Of a stretch of 64,000 nt of DNA, positions 35,881 to 52,339 are shown one piece after another. The DNA comes from Acanthaster planci. Taxonomy: Eukaryota; Echinodermata; Asteroidea; Valvatida; Acanthasteridae. Where the stretch lies: contig NW_019091355.1 in NCBI RefSeq assembly GCF_001949145.1, positions 3,098,814 through 3,162,813 on the forward strand, read 5' to 3'. Made by a program: the position numbers and the translations under genes. The notes under the pieces were generated by a model. It was given only the letters and a program-made list of their open reading frames with translations. It searched no databases and was not told the origin of the DNA. Every line of letters starts with the position of its first letter. Positions within the stretch are counted from its first letter, which is position 1.

Positions 35881-37729
35881 TTTTGGGGGGGTTGTACCTT
35901 TTTTTCCCATATTTTTAAGGGATTAGCCATTTTTTAATAGGTCACTGAGTTCGATTGTTTATATTCAGTTTTTGTAATAGCCTGTTGTCTTTTTTATTCT
36001 TGTTTTAATTCTGTCAATTCATTGAAAATGCCAATCGAAATTCTACACAGGGTTGTAGGTTAAATTCCTAATTTTAGATTCATGTTTCAAATTTATGAAT
36101 GGTCTTATACAGAAAGTTAATTTCTCAGTGTCAAATTAGTCATTAATAATATAAATATTAATTTGTCTTCCATGTAATATTTCAATGAACGGAATTGATT
36201 CGTTGTAATATCCTTTAGAAATTTGACAGCCTGGACCCCTTTTCGTTTGCCTGTCCTACACGAACGCAACATGTAAAAATTAATGCTGTCATATTATTTT
36301 TCCATGTTTTCCATCGAAATATGTCGACTTCTGATCCAGTTTGATGGCTCCAATTAACAATGTGGAATGTACATTCTCCCTGTATTGTTCTTCACCACAG
36401 ACATGTTCGATGTGGTTTTTGCATACACACTTTTAACCGTACATGTAATTTCTCCGAGTGTGCATTGCGCCTATGTGGTATAAACGATAAAACTACCGGA
36501 AGATCTGCTTCGAAAGTAGTTATAGTGTGATTTTGTGAGTTCGTTATGTGGTTGTTGTTTTTTGTTGTTGTCGTCTTCGTTGGTTTTTTTGTGGGGGCTG
36601 ATTTCTAGGGAAACAGAAAAGAAAGAAATGTTCAACGAAGCCGTGTGTCTGCTGGTTTTTAATGATGATTGACGTTGAGTTCGATTAAGGGTGTTAAAGT
36701 GCTTTTTCTGTTTTGTTTTGTTTTTGTTTTTTGGATCAGTGAAAAATCCTGGAAGAAAACTCCATCCCATCCAACAGTTGCTATTTGTAAGTTACTGAAG
36801 AAAAATGTTGATTCTCTTGTATCAACACGTAGTTAGTTATGTACATGTACTTGTTAGTGAAAACGAACTGTATGGGGTTAAAGGTCGAACGGTTGTATAT
36901 ATGGCACAGTTTACGGTGGCAGGAGTGAACTCGCGCGTGATGTCGTTGTCCGCGTTTGGTTTTATATATAGAATGTCTATATATTTTTTCTTTTTCGTTA
37001 CACTCGTGTGAGTTCTTTCCCTTTTTACGGGGAAACCCCTCTGCTATGAAATCCAGCAGCGTGAGATTTCCAAACTAGGGTTTTTGCTTTGACAGGGATG
37101 AGACAGTGACAGAGCGCGTATAGCCACAAATATATTGGTATGTTTGCGCGTGTTTTTGTGAGTTGGACGGAATGAGAACATTTTCATAATGAATGTCGGG
37201 TGATAACAAATTTCATTTTTTATAGGATTGATTTGTTGCATAATAGCTGGAATTGAATAAATCCTGAACGATGTCGTCTCTTTTAAAACTGGATTGCTGC
37301 TCTTACAGGTTTATCTGAACTTTTCTGCATTTGTATACATGTAAATAAAATGTTCAACTGTTTATCCTTACGTTTCAGTGACGGAATGTACTTTCATTCG
37401 TTGGCAATGGCACGTTTATAATAGCACTTTTCTGAGAAAAGAATAAAATAACTCACCCTCGGATTCCATCCCATGAAGAAGTTCTACAGAAAAGAAGGAC
37501 CTAATGATTAGTAAGATCAACGAGGAAACAGAAGTAGATAAGTAGGAAATGACTTTGTTGCTGGAAAGCTTTCTACAAAAAACATATCCCTATGCTTTGT
37601 TCATCGGCTCGCCGAACAAGCCGCCTCTTTTTGCGGCCGGCCCCTGAGCGTTGGAGATTATTTGCGACTGAAACCACTTTCGACTAATGTGTTGATTCAT
37701 TTTTTTGGTGTTTAATTTCCACGTGGATA

Positions 37730-37880
37730 ACAATAATTCAATCAATTGCGTGTTGGAATTGACTCGGGCACCAACATATTGAAGCCAATTCTAGCGTCGG
37801 CGTGATTAGATTAATCGGGCAAATATCGCGTTGGCGCGCCGCGCACAGCAGTCTCAGCACTGTGTAAAGCGACGTTAATC
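37730..37880. promoter_or_regulatory. Candidate enhancer-like block
   Basis: Words such as CAATCAATTG, GATTAGATTAATCGGG and GGCGCGCCGCGC lie together at the AT/GC boundary upstream of the paired-domain exons. The double GATTA/TAATC suggests homeodomain binding. There is no ORF or repeat structure, and function is inferred. Confidence 0.2.
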
Positions 37881-38419
37881 ATCGTTCAGAATATTTGTCT
37901 CAGGAAGCGGCGTGCCCTTGCCGCAGAATAGGCGGGAAATAGCCTCTCAATTACGGCCACTTCATGCTCGCGTTCCGCTGGGCCGTAATTTATCGAACTC
38001 GCGGTGGTTCGACATGATTGCCGCTCATTTTTAGACGGCAAACATCGCGTGGGCTGGTGCGAGACCGACGCAGGCCATGAAAGGTTGCGCCAGGATGCCG
38101 CATGCACAGCCTGTCGAGGTTCAGGCCGGGAGTCGTCATAAACGCGTCGAGAAAAGTCAAGAGGCGATCCCGCGGATTGTACTTTACACAGCCAATAATC
38201 TCGACGGTTAAGCCGCAGTTGTCCACAGCTAGCCCCGCGGGCTGCATCAACGAGCGGAATCAAACCCATCATTCTTAACTCCGCGGATCGTGATCTCTGC
38301 TCGGCTTTGCGGCGGGGAGTTGCGATGCGATGAATCCCTTTGACGCATTATGCATGCAAGGCCGGGAAATACATGCAGCGGCCCGAGCGCGCCAAAGCAC
38401 CCCTTCCTTTGTCCCCCCC

Positions 38420-38420
<1 letters not shown>

Positions 38421-38461
<41 letters not shown>
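38421..38461. repeat. TC dinucleotide microsatellite
   Basis: A nearly pure (TC)n run is interrupted by two TATC variants. Confidence 0.95.
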
Positions 38462-39039
38462 GTTTTTCTGTCCCGTTTGCCCCCGGGCAAATCTCATTGT
38501 TTGAGCGCTGAATTGTATTAATAAGACTCAGGGATGCGCTCCGGTCCCGTGACAGACACGCAAGTCATGCACGCGCGCATACTTCACACTGCGGATGGGC
38601 TGCACCGTGCACTGTTGCGGTTTGCTCGGGGGCCGCGGATTCGCAAGGGCCCGCTTGATACATCAGCGCGCGCTGCTGCATGGCGTGCAGGAAATCGATG
38701 TCCCCCCGGAAGCGAGAGGGAGAGAGAACGGGGGTAGTTTCCGATATCTTTCGCCTTCTCTTTCTGGAGGGTTTGTACCGATCACTCCTTCTCCCCGGGG
38801 ATTCGGTCCTGCCCATATGATACGTCCAGTTTTGATGGCTTCGGTGCTTCGCGGTTAGCAGCAGTATTGACACGCAGTCATCGGACGTGACTCCCCCCCT
38901 CAAAAGTCATACCCCGGTCCCGCGGCAGATTCGGGCCGGCGGGCTAATAGAAACGCCGGATGCGGGCCGGCTAAACTCCATCGCTCCCAGCGAGGCTTAA
39001 AAAAAACGGAGGTAGCCAATTTCGGCGCACTTAAGTCCT

Positions 39040-39300
39040 GGAGCTTCTCGCTGTTTGCACTGCTCGTTTGACGTGTAATGGCAGAGCGACTCAGTAGGAT
39101 ATGTTATCCTAATCCATAATTGGTCAATAATCTCAGGGAATGGGCTAGTTAACGCCTCACGGGATGGGCCTGGTATGGAGCTGCCATTTTCCGTGCCCGT
39201 TGGCTGACACCTGGTCGCGCTAGCAGACTCGTGGGGGGGGGGGAACACCCATCACGCTATCGAGGCGAGCGCATTGGCAGACGGGCCGTCAAGATATTAA
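39040..39300. promoter_or_regulatory. Candidate enhancer-like block with inverted GGATA/TATCC
   Basis: GGATATGTTATCC at 39097-39109 is a perfect inverted repeat with a 3-base spacer. It is followed at once by TAATCC (a K50 homeodomain/Otx-type word), ATAATTGG and CAATAATC. The surrounding 250 bp is non-repetitive and more GC-rich than its neighbours. A homeodomain-responsive enhancer is a reasonable guess. Confidence 0.25.
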
Positions 39301-42300
39301 TGCCAAAATATCCCTTGTGTGATTCTCATGTCATCAATGTACTTTATAATGTTCTTGATCTTAAACAGGGATTCTCCTGCTGAACTGGTAAATTTCAGGC
39401 AAGCCATCTTCGAAGTCACTGTCGATTTTCGGCTTGGAAGTGATATATGTGACCATGCACAAATATGGCATACGATGTTTGAGGATTTGTTTCTACTAGA
39501 AGATTATAAGCAAATACCGTACTCTTAATAAACCAAATTAAACAGCAAACAGAAGACTGAACAAAATGTTTGATAATCAATTTGAATTGGACTTGATACT
39601 AAGTAATTAGCATGCAATTTTTGTGCTTCTGCCTTTCTACCCATTAATGTATGCTACGTACCCAATGTTTCTCTTTATCGTTTATTTCTTATTAATTACT
39701 ATTTAAACGTTTCCCTGTCACCAAACTTTGTGCCCTCAAATTCGGTTAAACCCAAACATAAAGTACATGTAGTCCATTTCAACTAAAGTCGTACCAACTT
39801 GAACGACGTGAGAATCATTCGGCCATTTTAACAATAGGTCTTAAATACGTTGATTCGATATAATAACGACAAGGGATCATTTGATCCTTTTGTTCGTCTT
39901 AAGTGCTGGAGGATTTTATATCACTCTTAGCTCTTCTAAAATTCTCGAAGACCAGTTCACAAGATCAAACATAACCAACCGTGATGACAGAATTCAGTGG
40001 CTGGGTTTATCTACGGCCACGCGAACCAATGCGATGTCTGGCCACTTATTTTTTTTCTGTGTCCATGGTCTGACGTAGTGTTAACCCGTGCTCTCGCTGA
40101 TAGCGTCGGAATACGTCCCGGAGTTTGTTTAAACACCTTTTGTGTCCGTTAAAACAACATTTTGGGCAAGAGGGTCGACGGGCAAAAAAGTGGCTGAGCT
40201 GCGTAAATCTTGTTTGTGTATACACAGAATTAAGCCCGTGCTAGCTGTCACGATCTTTATGCGGAGCGACCTACGCCCACCAGATGTCCCGTGTCGGACA
40301 GTGTTGTCCGAACGTCGGCGCGGGCACGCCACGGTACGGCGCTGCATGCAGCGGGAGACGGCCGCGCTTGCTTCATGCGACGGGCCAATTCTCGGCTGCC
40401 CAGAGAAGGGGAGATGGGGAGGGGACGTATCGTGTTAACATGCTTTTAGCGTGTTTTGTTACACCATTTTTCTGCCGGTCTGCGTTGCGGGCTGCTGCTG
40501 GCGCATACCGATGGGTCATATATTTACAGCCAGTATTCGAAAAACAGGCAAACCTTCCTCAGAAAGCTCTTTCCTGCGTTTATCAATTTCTGGTCTGACT
40601 CGCGGCTGCTGATTCCCTGCCATGTTTTTCTTTCACGGTCAGCGTTGTTTCAATGATTTTGATCTCTCCTTTAAGTTCACTTGTTGTTCCAGGCTGTCGG
40701 CTTACTTAGAAATTTACACCAATACCGTCGAGCAAACATATCGTTTCAAGGACATCGAAACAGTTGGGTCTTTTTAATTTTTCCCCTATTTTTCGACTGA
40801 ACAGCATAGGGCTATACATTCTGTTTGGCCCATACATAGAAACGATGGGTGTTCGCATCGACGCGCAGGTGATCAATAAATTATGCGCGTGTTCTCTAGC
40901 TAATGAAAACATTGTCTTTGGAGATTTCGGCTAGCTTGCCACCTGAACGGTGACCGAGTGTGAAGTGTGTAACGCGCATGATGAGCAGCGAGACGCGAAG
41001 CGCACCCTTTGGAGGTGCTGTCACACCTACGGCCTCTTGTTTTCACCTCTTTTCCCCTCCGCCGACACGGGGAAATACCCCGTCTTCGTCATGTGCCTCT
41101 TTTTTAAAAATTCAGCACCCTCTTTCACGCTTGGCGTGATGGCGGTCTTGTTTCCGAGGGGGGTTCCCCTTCGAATTCTTCCGGAACGCTTCACTTCGAC
41201 TAGGGCTGAACTTGCATACGCGCAAGTTAGTCACGGCTCGCTGATATGTTGAGGGTCTTTGAGTCGATAGATGCTGGCATTTTTTTTTTAATTCTCTCAA
41301 CCGCGTCGTTTTGTCTGCGCGTTTGCGTTTTATGATCCGTTAAGAATAGATTCGTTTCATTAGCATGGTATTATTTGAAGCAGTTACACCAAAGCAGTAG
41401 GCTCTTGAACTTGCTGTATGTATCAAACCAACTTGTAAATTATCGAGACTGAGGTGAGATTAGTGAAATTAATGAGCCGACACACGAGCAGTTTTCTTTA
41501 AAGGGATGACTGAATAATGGTTGGTAAGAACGTTACGTATTCGGGTAGAAATAGTAATTTGTCATAAATAAAAGGAAAAAAACGACCAAAAATAGTCGAT
41601 CATCGACTTTGGCCCGTAGTGGCAGTGTCCCTCTTTTCTTTTGGTTTCTGTTTCTTTTTTTCTTTTTTTTTTTCTTGTTTTTTTGAAACTCCAAAGTGCA
41701 GACGAGATACTCCGTTTCTTGTGGCAGTCCAACGCAAAACCAAGCTTCATTTTAATACATGGTTTCCTGCCTTTCTCTCCGTCTCTAAGCTGCGAATTGT
41801 ACTTTTTTAGGCGGACTGAAACGCAATTGATATGTCCACCAACGTCACCAGCGTACTTTCTAAACGAAAGAGCACGGACAGCCACTTGGCAAACCCGTAT
41901 TCTGGCTACGACATCTGTACAGCATAATTATATACATAACATGGGCGCCCTGTTCATGAGAAATACGGCTGATGTTGGTATGACAAAAGTAGTCTATAAA
42001 CCAGCCGTAAATTTCGGAATAGACGCGCAGAACAGAACATGGCAATGCTTATTGGAGGATGAAAAACAATAACTTGAAACTGAGACCACGCGTCTGCTCA
42101 AAATAATGCTCATAGGCGAATACTTGTCAACATTTGAACCCAAGGCCCGAAAAAGAATTTCCTGGCGTTGTGTCTGCTTTGTCAGTTAATAGTTACAGCA
42201 AAATCCAGCGACTGCACCGAGACAGGAAATTCCCGGCAGTCAACGTGGCGTGACTTGATGAACGCGATGTCATCATTTTTACTGCATGCGTTAAATTGGC

Positions 42301-42816
42301 TGGAGTTATAGGGCCTTACGCCATTTTGCATGTGATGCACGACGTGTACGCATTGTTGCTCTACACATTGCTTTTAACCTTTGATGTTCGTGATATAATC
42401 ACTTTATGAATTGTAATTTTTCTTACGAGTTCAACGCGTTAATTCCATTTAAACACGCAGAATTTAGCTTCATACTCATGCACGGACCGGCTTTTATAAA
42501 CGTTTGTTTGCCCAAAGCACGACGCAGTCGATATGAAATACCGGTACTTCTGTTGTGAATAAATTCACGCATCGGCTTAATATATACATGTAGATATATA
42601 GATACATAAATACCTTTAACTTGCACTAACTAAACTCTATTTCAGAGGTTACATTTTCACACTCCTCCTTTAAGGCTGGAGTTGAAGTGCTGTTTTGTTG
42701 GGGAAACATGATATTCATTTTGAATTATGTTTGACTCTTAATGTTGCCTTTTTTTGACATCTGAATGAAATACTTTCCCTCAATTTATTTATTTTTTTGT
42801 CGCTGTTATCGAATAG

Positions 42817-42982
42817 GTCACGGAGGAGTGAACCAACTTGGCGGCGTTTTTGTGAACGGGAGGCCGTTGCCCGACATGGTTCGACAGCGAATTGTCGATT
42901 TGGCCCACAGCGGCGTCCGACCCTGCGACATCTCCAGGCAACTTCGCGTGTCGCACGGCTGCGTCAGCAAGATTCTTGGCAG
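42817..42982 (+). CDS. Pax2/5/8 exon: N-terminal half of paired domain
   Basis: This exon encodes [19 protein letters not shown], then [35 protein letters not shown] and the first two bases of an Arg codon. This is the PAI subdomain: the beta-hairpin plus the first helix-turn-helix that contacts the DNA minor and major grooves. The acceptor AG is at 42815-42816 and the donor is gtaggt at 42983. The exon starts in phase 1 (GT completing a split codon, normally Gly) and ends in phase 2. The open frame upstream of the acceptor is intronic. Relative to vertebrates, PDM replaces PDV and HSG replaces HQG; the class-defining residues are intact. The CpG-rich codon use contrasts with the flanking AT-rich intron. 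Confidence 0.96.
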
Positions 42983-42984
42983 GT

Positions 42985-45448
<2,464 letters not shown>

Positions 45449-45450
45449 AG

Positions 45451-45638
45451 AATTGTCAGAAACAAACTCGGTGACAAGAAACCGGATGAGGACACCTTGA
45501 CCGGGCTCGCCTCCTCCTCGGCCTCCTCCAACAGCATTCTATCGCCGGAGGGGGACCGCACTGGCTCTTCCTATTCCATCAACGGGATCCTGGGTATTCC
45601 CAAGCCGGAGAAAAGACACAAGCGCGAAGGCTTTTCTG
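45451..45638 (+). CDS. Pax2/5/8 exon: end of paired domain and octapeptide
   Basis: The exon begins IVRNKLGDKKPDEDTLTG, closing the paired domain. A Ser-rich linker follows (SSSASSNSILSPEGD), and then the octapeptide YSINGILG at 45572-45595. This Groucho/TLE-recruiting eh1-like motif gives Pax2/5/8 proteins repressor ability. After it come IPKPEKRHKREGFS and a G of the next codon. The Lys/Arg-rich segment probably supports nuclear localisation. The acceptor is ccctgccag and the donor gtgagt (45639), ending in phase 1. The linker is shorter than and different from that of vertebrate PAX2, as expected for an invertebrate orthologue. Confidence 0.95.
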
Positions 45639-48499
45639 GTGAGTAGAAAACGAACTGTTTTGTCGTTATGTGCAAGAAACGAAATATTCGCCGTTAAAAA
45701 AGGGAATACCCGTCCAGTGCCCGGTTTTCTTGGTAGAAACCACTAACACTGTCTTTTTTTATTGAAATTATACAGTACAGCGTTGTTGTGTGTTCTGGCC
45801 TTCTATTTAAGATGATCACGATTCGATTTGGTAATCTTTCGTCAGAAAAAGTATTGACATCTAAAATTTTGTTTTTCGTATTTCTTGCTCAAAATCAGGC
45901 GCCTTGCCCTTTTTAAAGTTTGTCCCTTTTCTGATCACCTCCTTCTTGAGGAAAACATTTCAACACGCATGTTACAATTCTATTCAAGGTGTCAGGATGC
46001 CACGTCATAGAATAGCTTTCTGGGGGGTGGGTTCCGTAAAATTGACAATTCCCCATTTTTTCCCCCAAGCAGTGAGCTATGAATACGTACTGATGGTAGA
46101 TAGTCATTTAACGTCTGGATTTGAAAGTCATTATTGCTTGCACCGTGTTATAGCTCAATGGTCGAATTAATACCGTGTATGTACAGAGTTTTCAATCAGT
46201 GCGTGGCCGACAAAGATCATTACCAGCGCCCAGGCGACAAGTGAAACACTATGCTCCCCGTTTTATATGAGGCCGCTATTAAAAAAGGGGGGAAAAGTCA
46301 GCGTTCGGTCTCGCTAAACTGCCGGCTCTCTGAGCCGTGCAGTCTGTAGTTTAAAAATTCTTTCGGCGGAACAAGCCCCTTGGGCTGTCGGGATGTAATA
46401 CCCATTTTTGTGGGGTGCGTGAACCGCGTTTCTCGTGCTCTTACTTCATTAAGTTCGTCAATTGCCTGTCTCGTTCTCACAGGGATAAAGGAAGACCTGT
46501 CATTTTTGTTTGTGTAATAAAGAAGACTCATTGCTGACGATGTGAACTTTTTTCACTAGATGGCTACATTTGAGTAATATTTGTTAGGATGGAGGAAAAA
46601 ATCACCTAAGGGAAACCAGAAGACTTCCTTTAGATGAAGTTTAGATAGAGGTGTAAGGTATGTACAGTGGCACATTCTTATGGCTGTGTCCGAATTACTT
46701 GGCTGGAGCCTGAAATTACGCATTAGTCTATGGTAGTGGCCACAGACGGTTCCCATATCAAGCCATAGCCAAGTCATTCGGACGCGGCCTTAGAAAAAAA
46801 AAGATGTGCGCAATTGCATTACTTCTGAGGACAGTCTCAGCACCGTGGGTAAGTCCAGCACGCGACGTCAGGCCAAGAAACCGAGGGATAAATCCCGCAT
46901 TTTCTCGCAGCTCCTAATAACATCCAGGACGGGATAAGTGATACCTTTACTCCGTAAAAAAAAGAAAAAAAAAAGACTGCTTCCGAGGTGTCGTGCACCA
47001 CCGGCGGAGCGTGGGAGGGAAGATTACGCGCGGTTATCGGCGTTCAGGCGGGGAAACCTCCCCCCCTTCCTCCTCGGTGGTGGTGTCCCACACAACAGAA
47101 GACCCGTAAGACTAAAGAGAGAAAACATGTGTCTGGTTCCACACACGGCTAGCCAAGCATAGGGCACGGTAACTGGCAGGTATATAGACAGAATAAGGCC
47201 TGGAGGGGAAAGAAAAAAAACATGAGGAAAAAACGCGTCTGTATATAGGGCATCATTATCAATTCGAAATTGTTTAGACTCTGGTTTAATTAGACAACAT
47301 GATTTCTGACGTGCGCTATGAAATAAACGACGCGTGAAGAGTGATGAATCTGTTTTAATATCGCGTATATTGCCTTCATTCTTTTTCTCTCTGGAGAGTT
47401 TATTTCTTTACCGCGGGCGGGAAAATTACGCCATATTGAAAAGTAATAAAAAAAAAACTTCCTTCGGGTTAAAGTGATGCGAACCACCGATGATGCCGGT
47501 ATTTATTTGACAGGGGTGTGTGACAACCAGTATCGTTCATTCGACAGGTCGTCCAGAGTGCCTCATTGACTGTATTGGAAAATGTTGTTCAGCTCTTTGC
47601 AGAAGTGGATTCATAAAAGGGTGATATATCCCTTTGATGGAATATTAGATCATAATATCCATAATTTCCAGATAAATCTGAGTTTGTTTCTTACTTGTTG
47701 CTGATTTTTGTATGTTTCCGTTCTTGTTGATGCACGTCTGGTTTTAATGAATCTCTGAATTTCGGCAACCACTTCTTTCAGCTCAGAGGTAATTCGATTT
47801 TTAAAATAATATCGAGAACAGCTTTTTTCCCCAGAACTTTGGGTAACTGAACTTGGGTTTACCAAGTTTCACTTACCAAGTTAATCAAGTTTTGCTACTT
47901 GTTTTGGTCATTTTTTAGTTATCTGGTTAAACTGTTATCTAGTGAAGTTGATTTTGAGAAATATCCAAGTTTGAACAGGGCTGTTTATGTCTACGAATCC
48001 CATAACTTGAAACGATGCAATTAGGAAAAGATTATAATTGCCATGCAGTTTCATTTTAAAAGAAATGTACACGGACATGGTTATGTACTGTGCGAGAGAC
48101 TGTCGCGTGAAATTGGTGTTAACAAAGGCGAGGGTGTAAACTTTACACAGCAGTTTTGTCTTGAATGGTTTATATGAAAAAATTGTGCTATTCAGCATGT
48201 TCAGAAACTAAATATTGAAACATGATATCATATTCACAAAATGTTGCAATGTAGTTTTTTCAACGACGCAGGAGTGTTTGGTGACATTGACTTCTGGTAT
48301 ATGTATAATTGCAACCAGTACCGTAAGTCCCATAGACGACTATAAAGCATGGAAACGTCAGCTTAATCTACTCCTGTGAGCAGAGGCTACAAGCAAATTA
48401 ATTATTTTCGTCCATCAAAGCATGTTTCAATCTATAGTGCTGATTATAATGACATTTTGCATATTGGAAAGTCTGGGTTTTTTTTGTTCCTGTGAATCG

Positions 48500-48720
48500 T
48501 CGTATGTCAGATCGTTGGGGCCTAGCTGGCACATGGCCGAAAACCGTGCGGTTGTCACCTGCTTGAAGTCAAACAAGCCGACACCTCAATTATACTGATG
48601 CCGGGGCTACAAACATTGCCCACCACCGGTACATTGATGAGCCAATAGCGGGCAGCCTTATGCACACACGTCTCTCAGACTTTGTCCTACAATTACGCTA
48701 ATTGGATGTCGGCCATCTTT
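48500..48720. promoter_or_regulatory. Candidate enhancer-like block
   Basis: This non-repetitive block with CpGs and ATTA/CAATTA words (for example CTCAATTATACTG, ACATTGATGAGCCAATAG, CAATTACGCTAATTGG) lies in AT-rich intron. The clustering of homeodomain cores suggests an intronic enhancer. The call rests on motif content only. Confidence 0.2.
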
Positions 48721-49390
48721 CGTATCTCTTCGATTATTTATCCTAATGATCGTATCAATCAAGGTAAGAGTGTTTGAGCAATGGTATAGAAGCCTATCAA
48801 ATGACCACTTTTTCCTCGGTTTTACGATAAGCCACAAGCAGACTAATATAATATTCATATTATTCGCGACGCAGAGGGAGGAAAAAGAACGAACTAAAAT
48901 AAACCACTCCGCGCATCTCATGCATTTTTCATCCACGATGATGCTTCCTTTTTTTCTCTCTCCAGAGCCAAGAATAACGAGAATTTACGCCCGTGTGTAT
49001 TGACGACCATTCGCATTTCCAGTGGTCTATCTTTCCTTGTGTGGTTTTCATTTACCTGGTATTTCAACCTCCTGCGTTTTTCCCGTCTCCTCTATTCCGT
49101 TCATGCCCGCCTGTTGCTAAGGGTGTGTCGCGTATTCCCTGTTTCAGTTGACGCGCATCGTTTGTTCGTATACTCACTTCCTTTTGTGCTGGTGTGTTTG
49201 TCCGTCCCTGTCTCACGGTGGCTGTCTAATTCTAAGTGAATCACCTTCTCTTGGGTTTGTATGTCAAGTCAGTCTGTATATACTTACTTCCTCCGGAACT
49301 GTGTTCTGATCACCTGCTGTGATGCTACTTCAAAGTCACCCTTCCGGCGACCCCTCTGTCGTAAACACTTGTGCTGGGTTTGCTCGTTTT

Positions 49391-49694
49391 GGTTGTTGTT
49401 TCTGTTGTTGTTGTTGTTGTTGTTTTTCTGTTGCTGTTGCTATTGCTATTGTTGCCGCTGCTGCTGCTGCTTCTGCTGCTGCCCTTGCTGTTGTTGTTGT
49501 TGCTATTGTTGTTGTTGTTGTTGTTGTTGATGATGCTGCTGATTCTACTGCTGCCCTTGCTGATGCTGTTCTTGTTGCTGTTGTTGGTGTTGTTGCTGTT
49601 GTTGTTATTGTTGTTGTTGTTGTCGTTGTTGTTGTTGCTGCTGCTGCTGCTGTGCTGCTGCTGCTACCCTTGCTGATGCTGTTGCCGTTGTTTT
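49391..49694. repeat. Imperfect TTG/CTG triplet array
   Basis: About 300 bp is dominated by TTG with interspersed CTG, ATG and CCTTGC units. All forward frames remain open, giving long Leu, Val/Ala or Cys runs that are not genes. Confidence 0.95.
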
Positions 49695-52339
49695 CGCTGT
49701 TACTGTTATTTTTTCTTGTTTTCTTTCATCGACAAACGACAAAAATAAGTCCGAATTTAAATTTATTAATGAAAATTATCTTCTTAAAACTTACCGATGA
49801 TGAAAGGGAAAAAATCCATTCTGATTAGTTCTGATGACGAGCATCGTCACGATGCTCAATAGTAATATCTATAACTCGTCAGAAATCCCAGCTGAGAAAA
49901 ACCAGACTTTCGAGGAAAAAAAGATGAGTGGTCAGCGAAAAGAACCGGGGATTGTTAAGAGACGTCGGCCCTTGGGACCGTGTCGGTTTCAGAGTCTTGA
50001 CTCGGCAAGGCCGGCAGAACTCGAGCCTGGACGAGATTGAATTTCCCGACAAAAAAAACAAATTTCGGCGAAGCCCGCGAAAACAAACCTTGGCGTGCGG
50101 GTCATTTACGCCGTGGAGGCTCTCCTGGGGGAGGATTTTGAGCCGCTCTCCTGCGCACGCAGTGGATACAAGAAAAGCTCTAGACATTTCCTGGTCAGAA
50201 AATCAAACAAAAATTATGGTAATTATCCTTTTTGTAGCGCTCGGGTTGCATGAAGATGTCCTCTCGAACTTTACTCTGGATTGCCCTTGCTTTGGTTTAA
50301 ACGGCAGAAGTCGACACCTTGTGGTTTCATAATTGACAGCTTTAGACGTTGTTAATTCAGAAATGTTGTTAATTCAACGACGAATAACGCGTTACGTCGT
50401 TAACTATGTGTGATGTTTCTCTACAACAGGCCCACTACCATGTGGTAAGAATTGCTAATTCAAATTTTAATTTAATGTAGTCAGTGGTACGCCCGAATCA
50501 CGTTTCGCCAGAAATCTCCAGTGCACGAGGAGATGCCGTCTACAACTTGTTTCAGTTCTTGTCCATCCTAAAACATTTCCCAGTACGTGTAACATGGATA
50601 ACTTCAAATCTTAAACCTTTGGCCACTTATATGTTAAGCTGACAATTTGGGTTCTTGTCGCTCCTGTGAGAGCTCGCGGCTTTTTCTCGCCAGAAGAATT
50701 GATAGCACGATTCCGCAAACATTGAGTTGGTGAGGGAAAACTTTATCTAAATATTACATGACAGAGACGCCCCCCCCAAAAAAAAAATCCATCAAAGATG
50801 CTTCATTTTCCTTTGTCACAATTGTCATGTTCGACTTCCTTGTAAAGTCATTACCGCGGGTAATGTCTCGAACGGGGCTTACATCAGACCTACATCCATA
50901 GTTTAAAAGTTCAGCTGGCGCCGTGGCCATAAGCCCGACTCCCCTGCCGTATTCCTCCGAGGCGAACTTGATGATGTCCAAAGATGTGAAAAGGACGGGG
51001 GGGAGCCTGAATTGCACACGGCTCTGCCGTGTACATGTACATCTTTTGCTCATATCGCCAACTTTTTTTACGCTCGACCGTGTTCGGCGTGGTAAATAAG
51101 CCGTTGCGAGCTGGCCATCTGTACACTTTGCCCGCGCGCTCGCACGCTTGACGGCCGTTGATATTGAGTTCATAACGACCGCGGAGAAAATTTCCAAGCC
51201 TCAATGTTTTCCTGTGCACAAAAAAGAGCGCGTACCCAAAATGAGCAATCCGCGCACGGATATGGCCGAATGGATTCTACCCCCCTTTCCTATTTTTTTT
51301 TCTCGAAGTGGAATCCCAGGCGAGTAATAAACCATATATCAAACTGTCATTCGAAAGACATTAGGGATAATCTTATATCATAAAGGGGGGAGCTTTTTGG
51401 CAATGTTGATGTCTCGCCCACGTGCCGTGAGAAAAAAAAATAGAGTGCTTTGTGGGACCAAAAAGATTTGAAGGGCTCTACTATGCTCCCCGTCTGGACT
51501 CCAAATCTGAGCTTTTTGCATTTTGGGGGGGCTTGTGTTATTTAAAAAACGGAGACCCCCAGCCCTGTGTGACACGCAGCGTTCAGCCCCACGTTCGGCA
51601 AGTTGCTGTGTCCACGGTAGATGACAAGCCAATTTGGAGCGGCCTGCAACCCGATCAGCGTGCTTATTAAAACCGGGCTCGTCTTTATAGCTCGCGGAGG
51701 TGCACTTGGCAACATCCGATCTTAGGTCTCATCACATCGGGCCCTCATCAAGTTCGGTGCAGCGCAGCCGGGCCGCGGATAGCCTGGGTGAATACACGAG
51801 GAATCAAGCACGCATGCGCGCTTGTCGCTCTGTCTTGCCAGACTCAATTGTACGACATGCTCGCAACTCGTGTATCTTTGAAATTTAGAGACAAAAACAG
51901 ATATCTCGTGTTAAATTTTAAGATATTACAGTTTGATGTTTTTGTGAGGTTAAGAAATTTGCATCACATTTTTCTGCCAGTTAAAAAAAATTGAAATAAT
52001 GTTCAACCCACTTCTCAGTAAGCTCCCACAAGACACAACTTAACTGGTTTTCAAGGGGCCTCATCAATTTTGTAAGGTCGCTGGTATTCGGCAGACGCCA
52101 TATTCAAGACGGTCCAACTCGATGAGGAAACTTGCGTAAGATTCTTGTCGCGTTAATTAGTACAGTACTTTGTACCACGAGCAGTCTTGCAACAGGCCGA
52201 GCGAGCGAGTTGACACCATTTTTTACCGCATGAACAGCTAAGCTCCCAGTGGCTCATACTGCTTCATCTATTAATCTTGGCCACAAACGAACATCATCCT
52301 CTGTTCAGTGTGACAAGGGGCTCTGTATACAGGAGCGAT

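Larger units (their letters stand above)
34181..42814. other. Upstream DNA or first intron of Pax2/5/8
   Basis: If the exon at 34124 is real, this is an 8.6-kb first intron; otherwise it is upstream DNA. It has no recognisable exon. It contains TACATGTA palindromes (34821, 36440, 36842, 37336, 39764, 42585), a TC microsatellite (38421-38461), polypyrimidine runs (41630-41690) and several conserved-looking CpG/ATTA-rich blocks listed separately. Large introns of developmental genes often carry enhancers. Confidence 0.4.

Noticed and set aside
49261-49828. Long open frames rich in Leu, Cys, Val and Ala
   Set aside because: Artefacts of the TTG/CTG triplet array, open in every forward frame.
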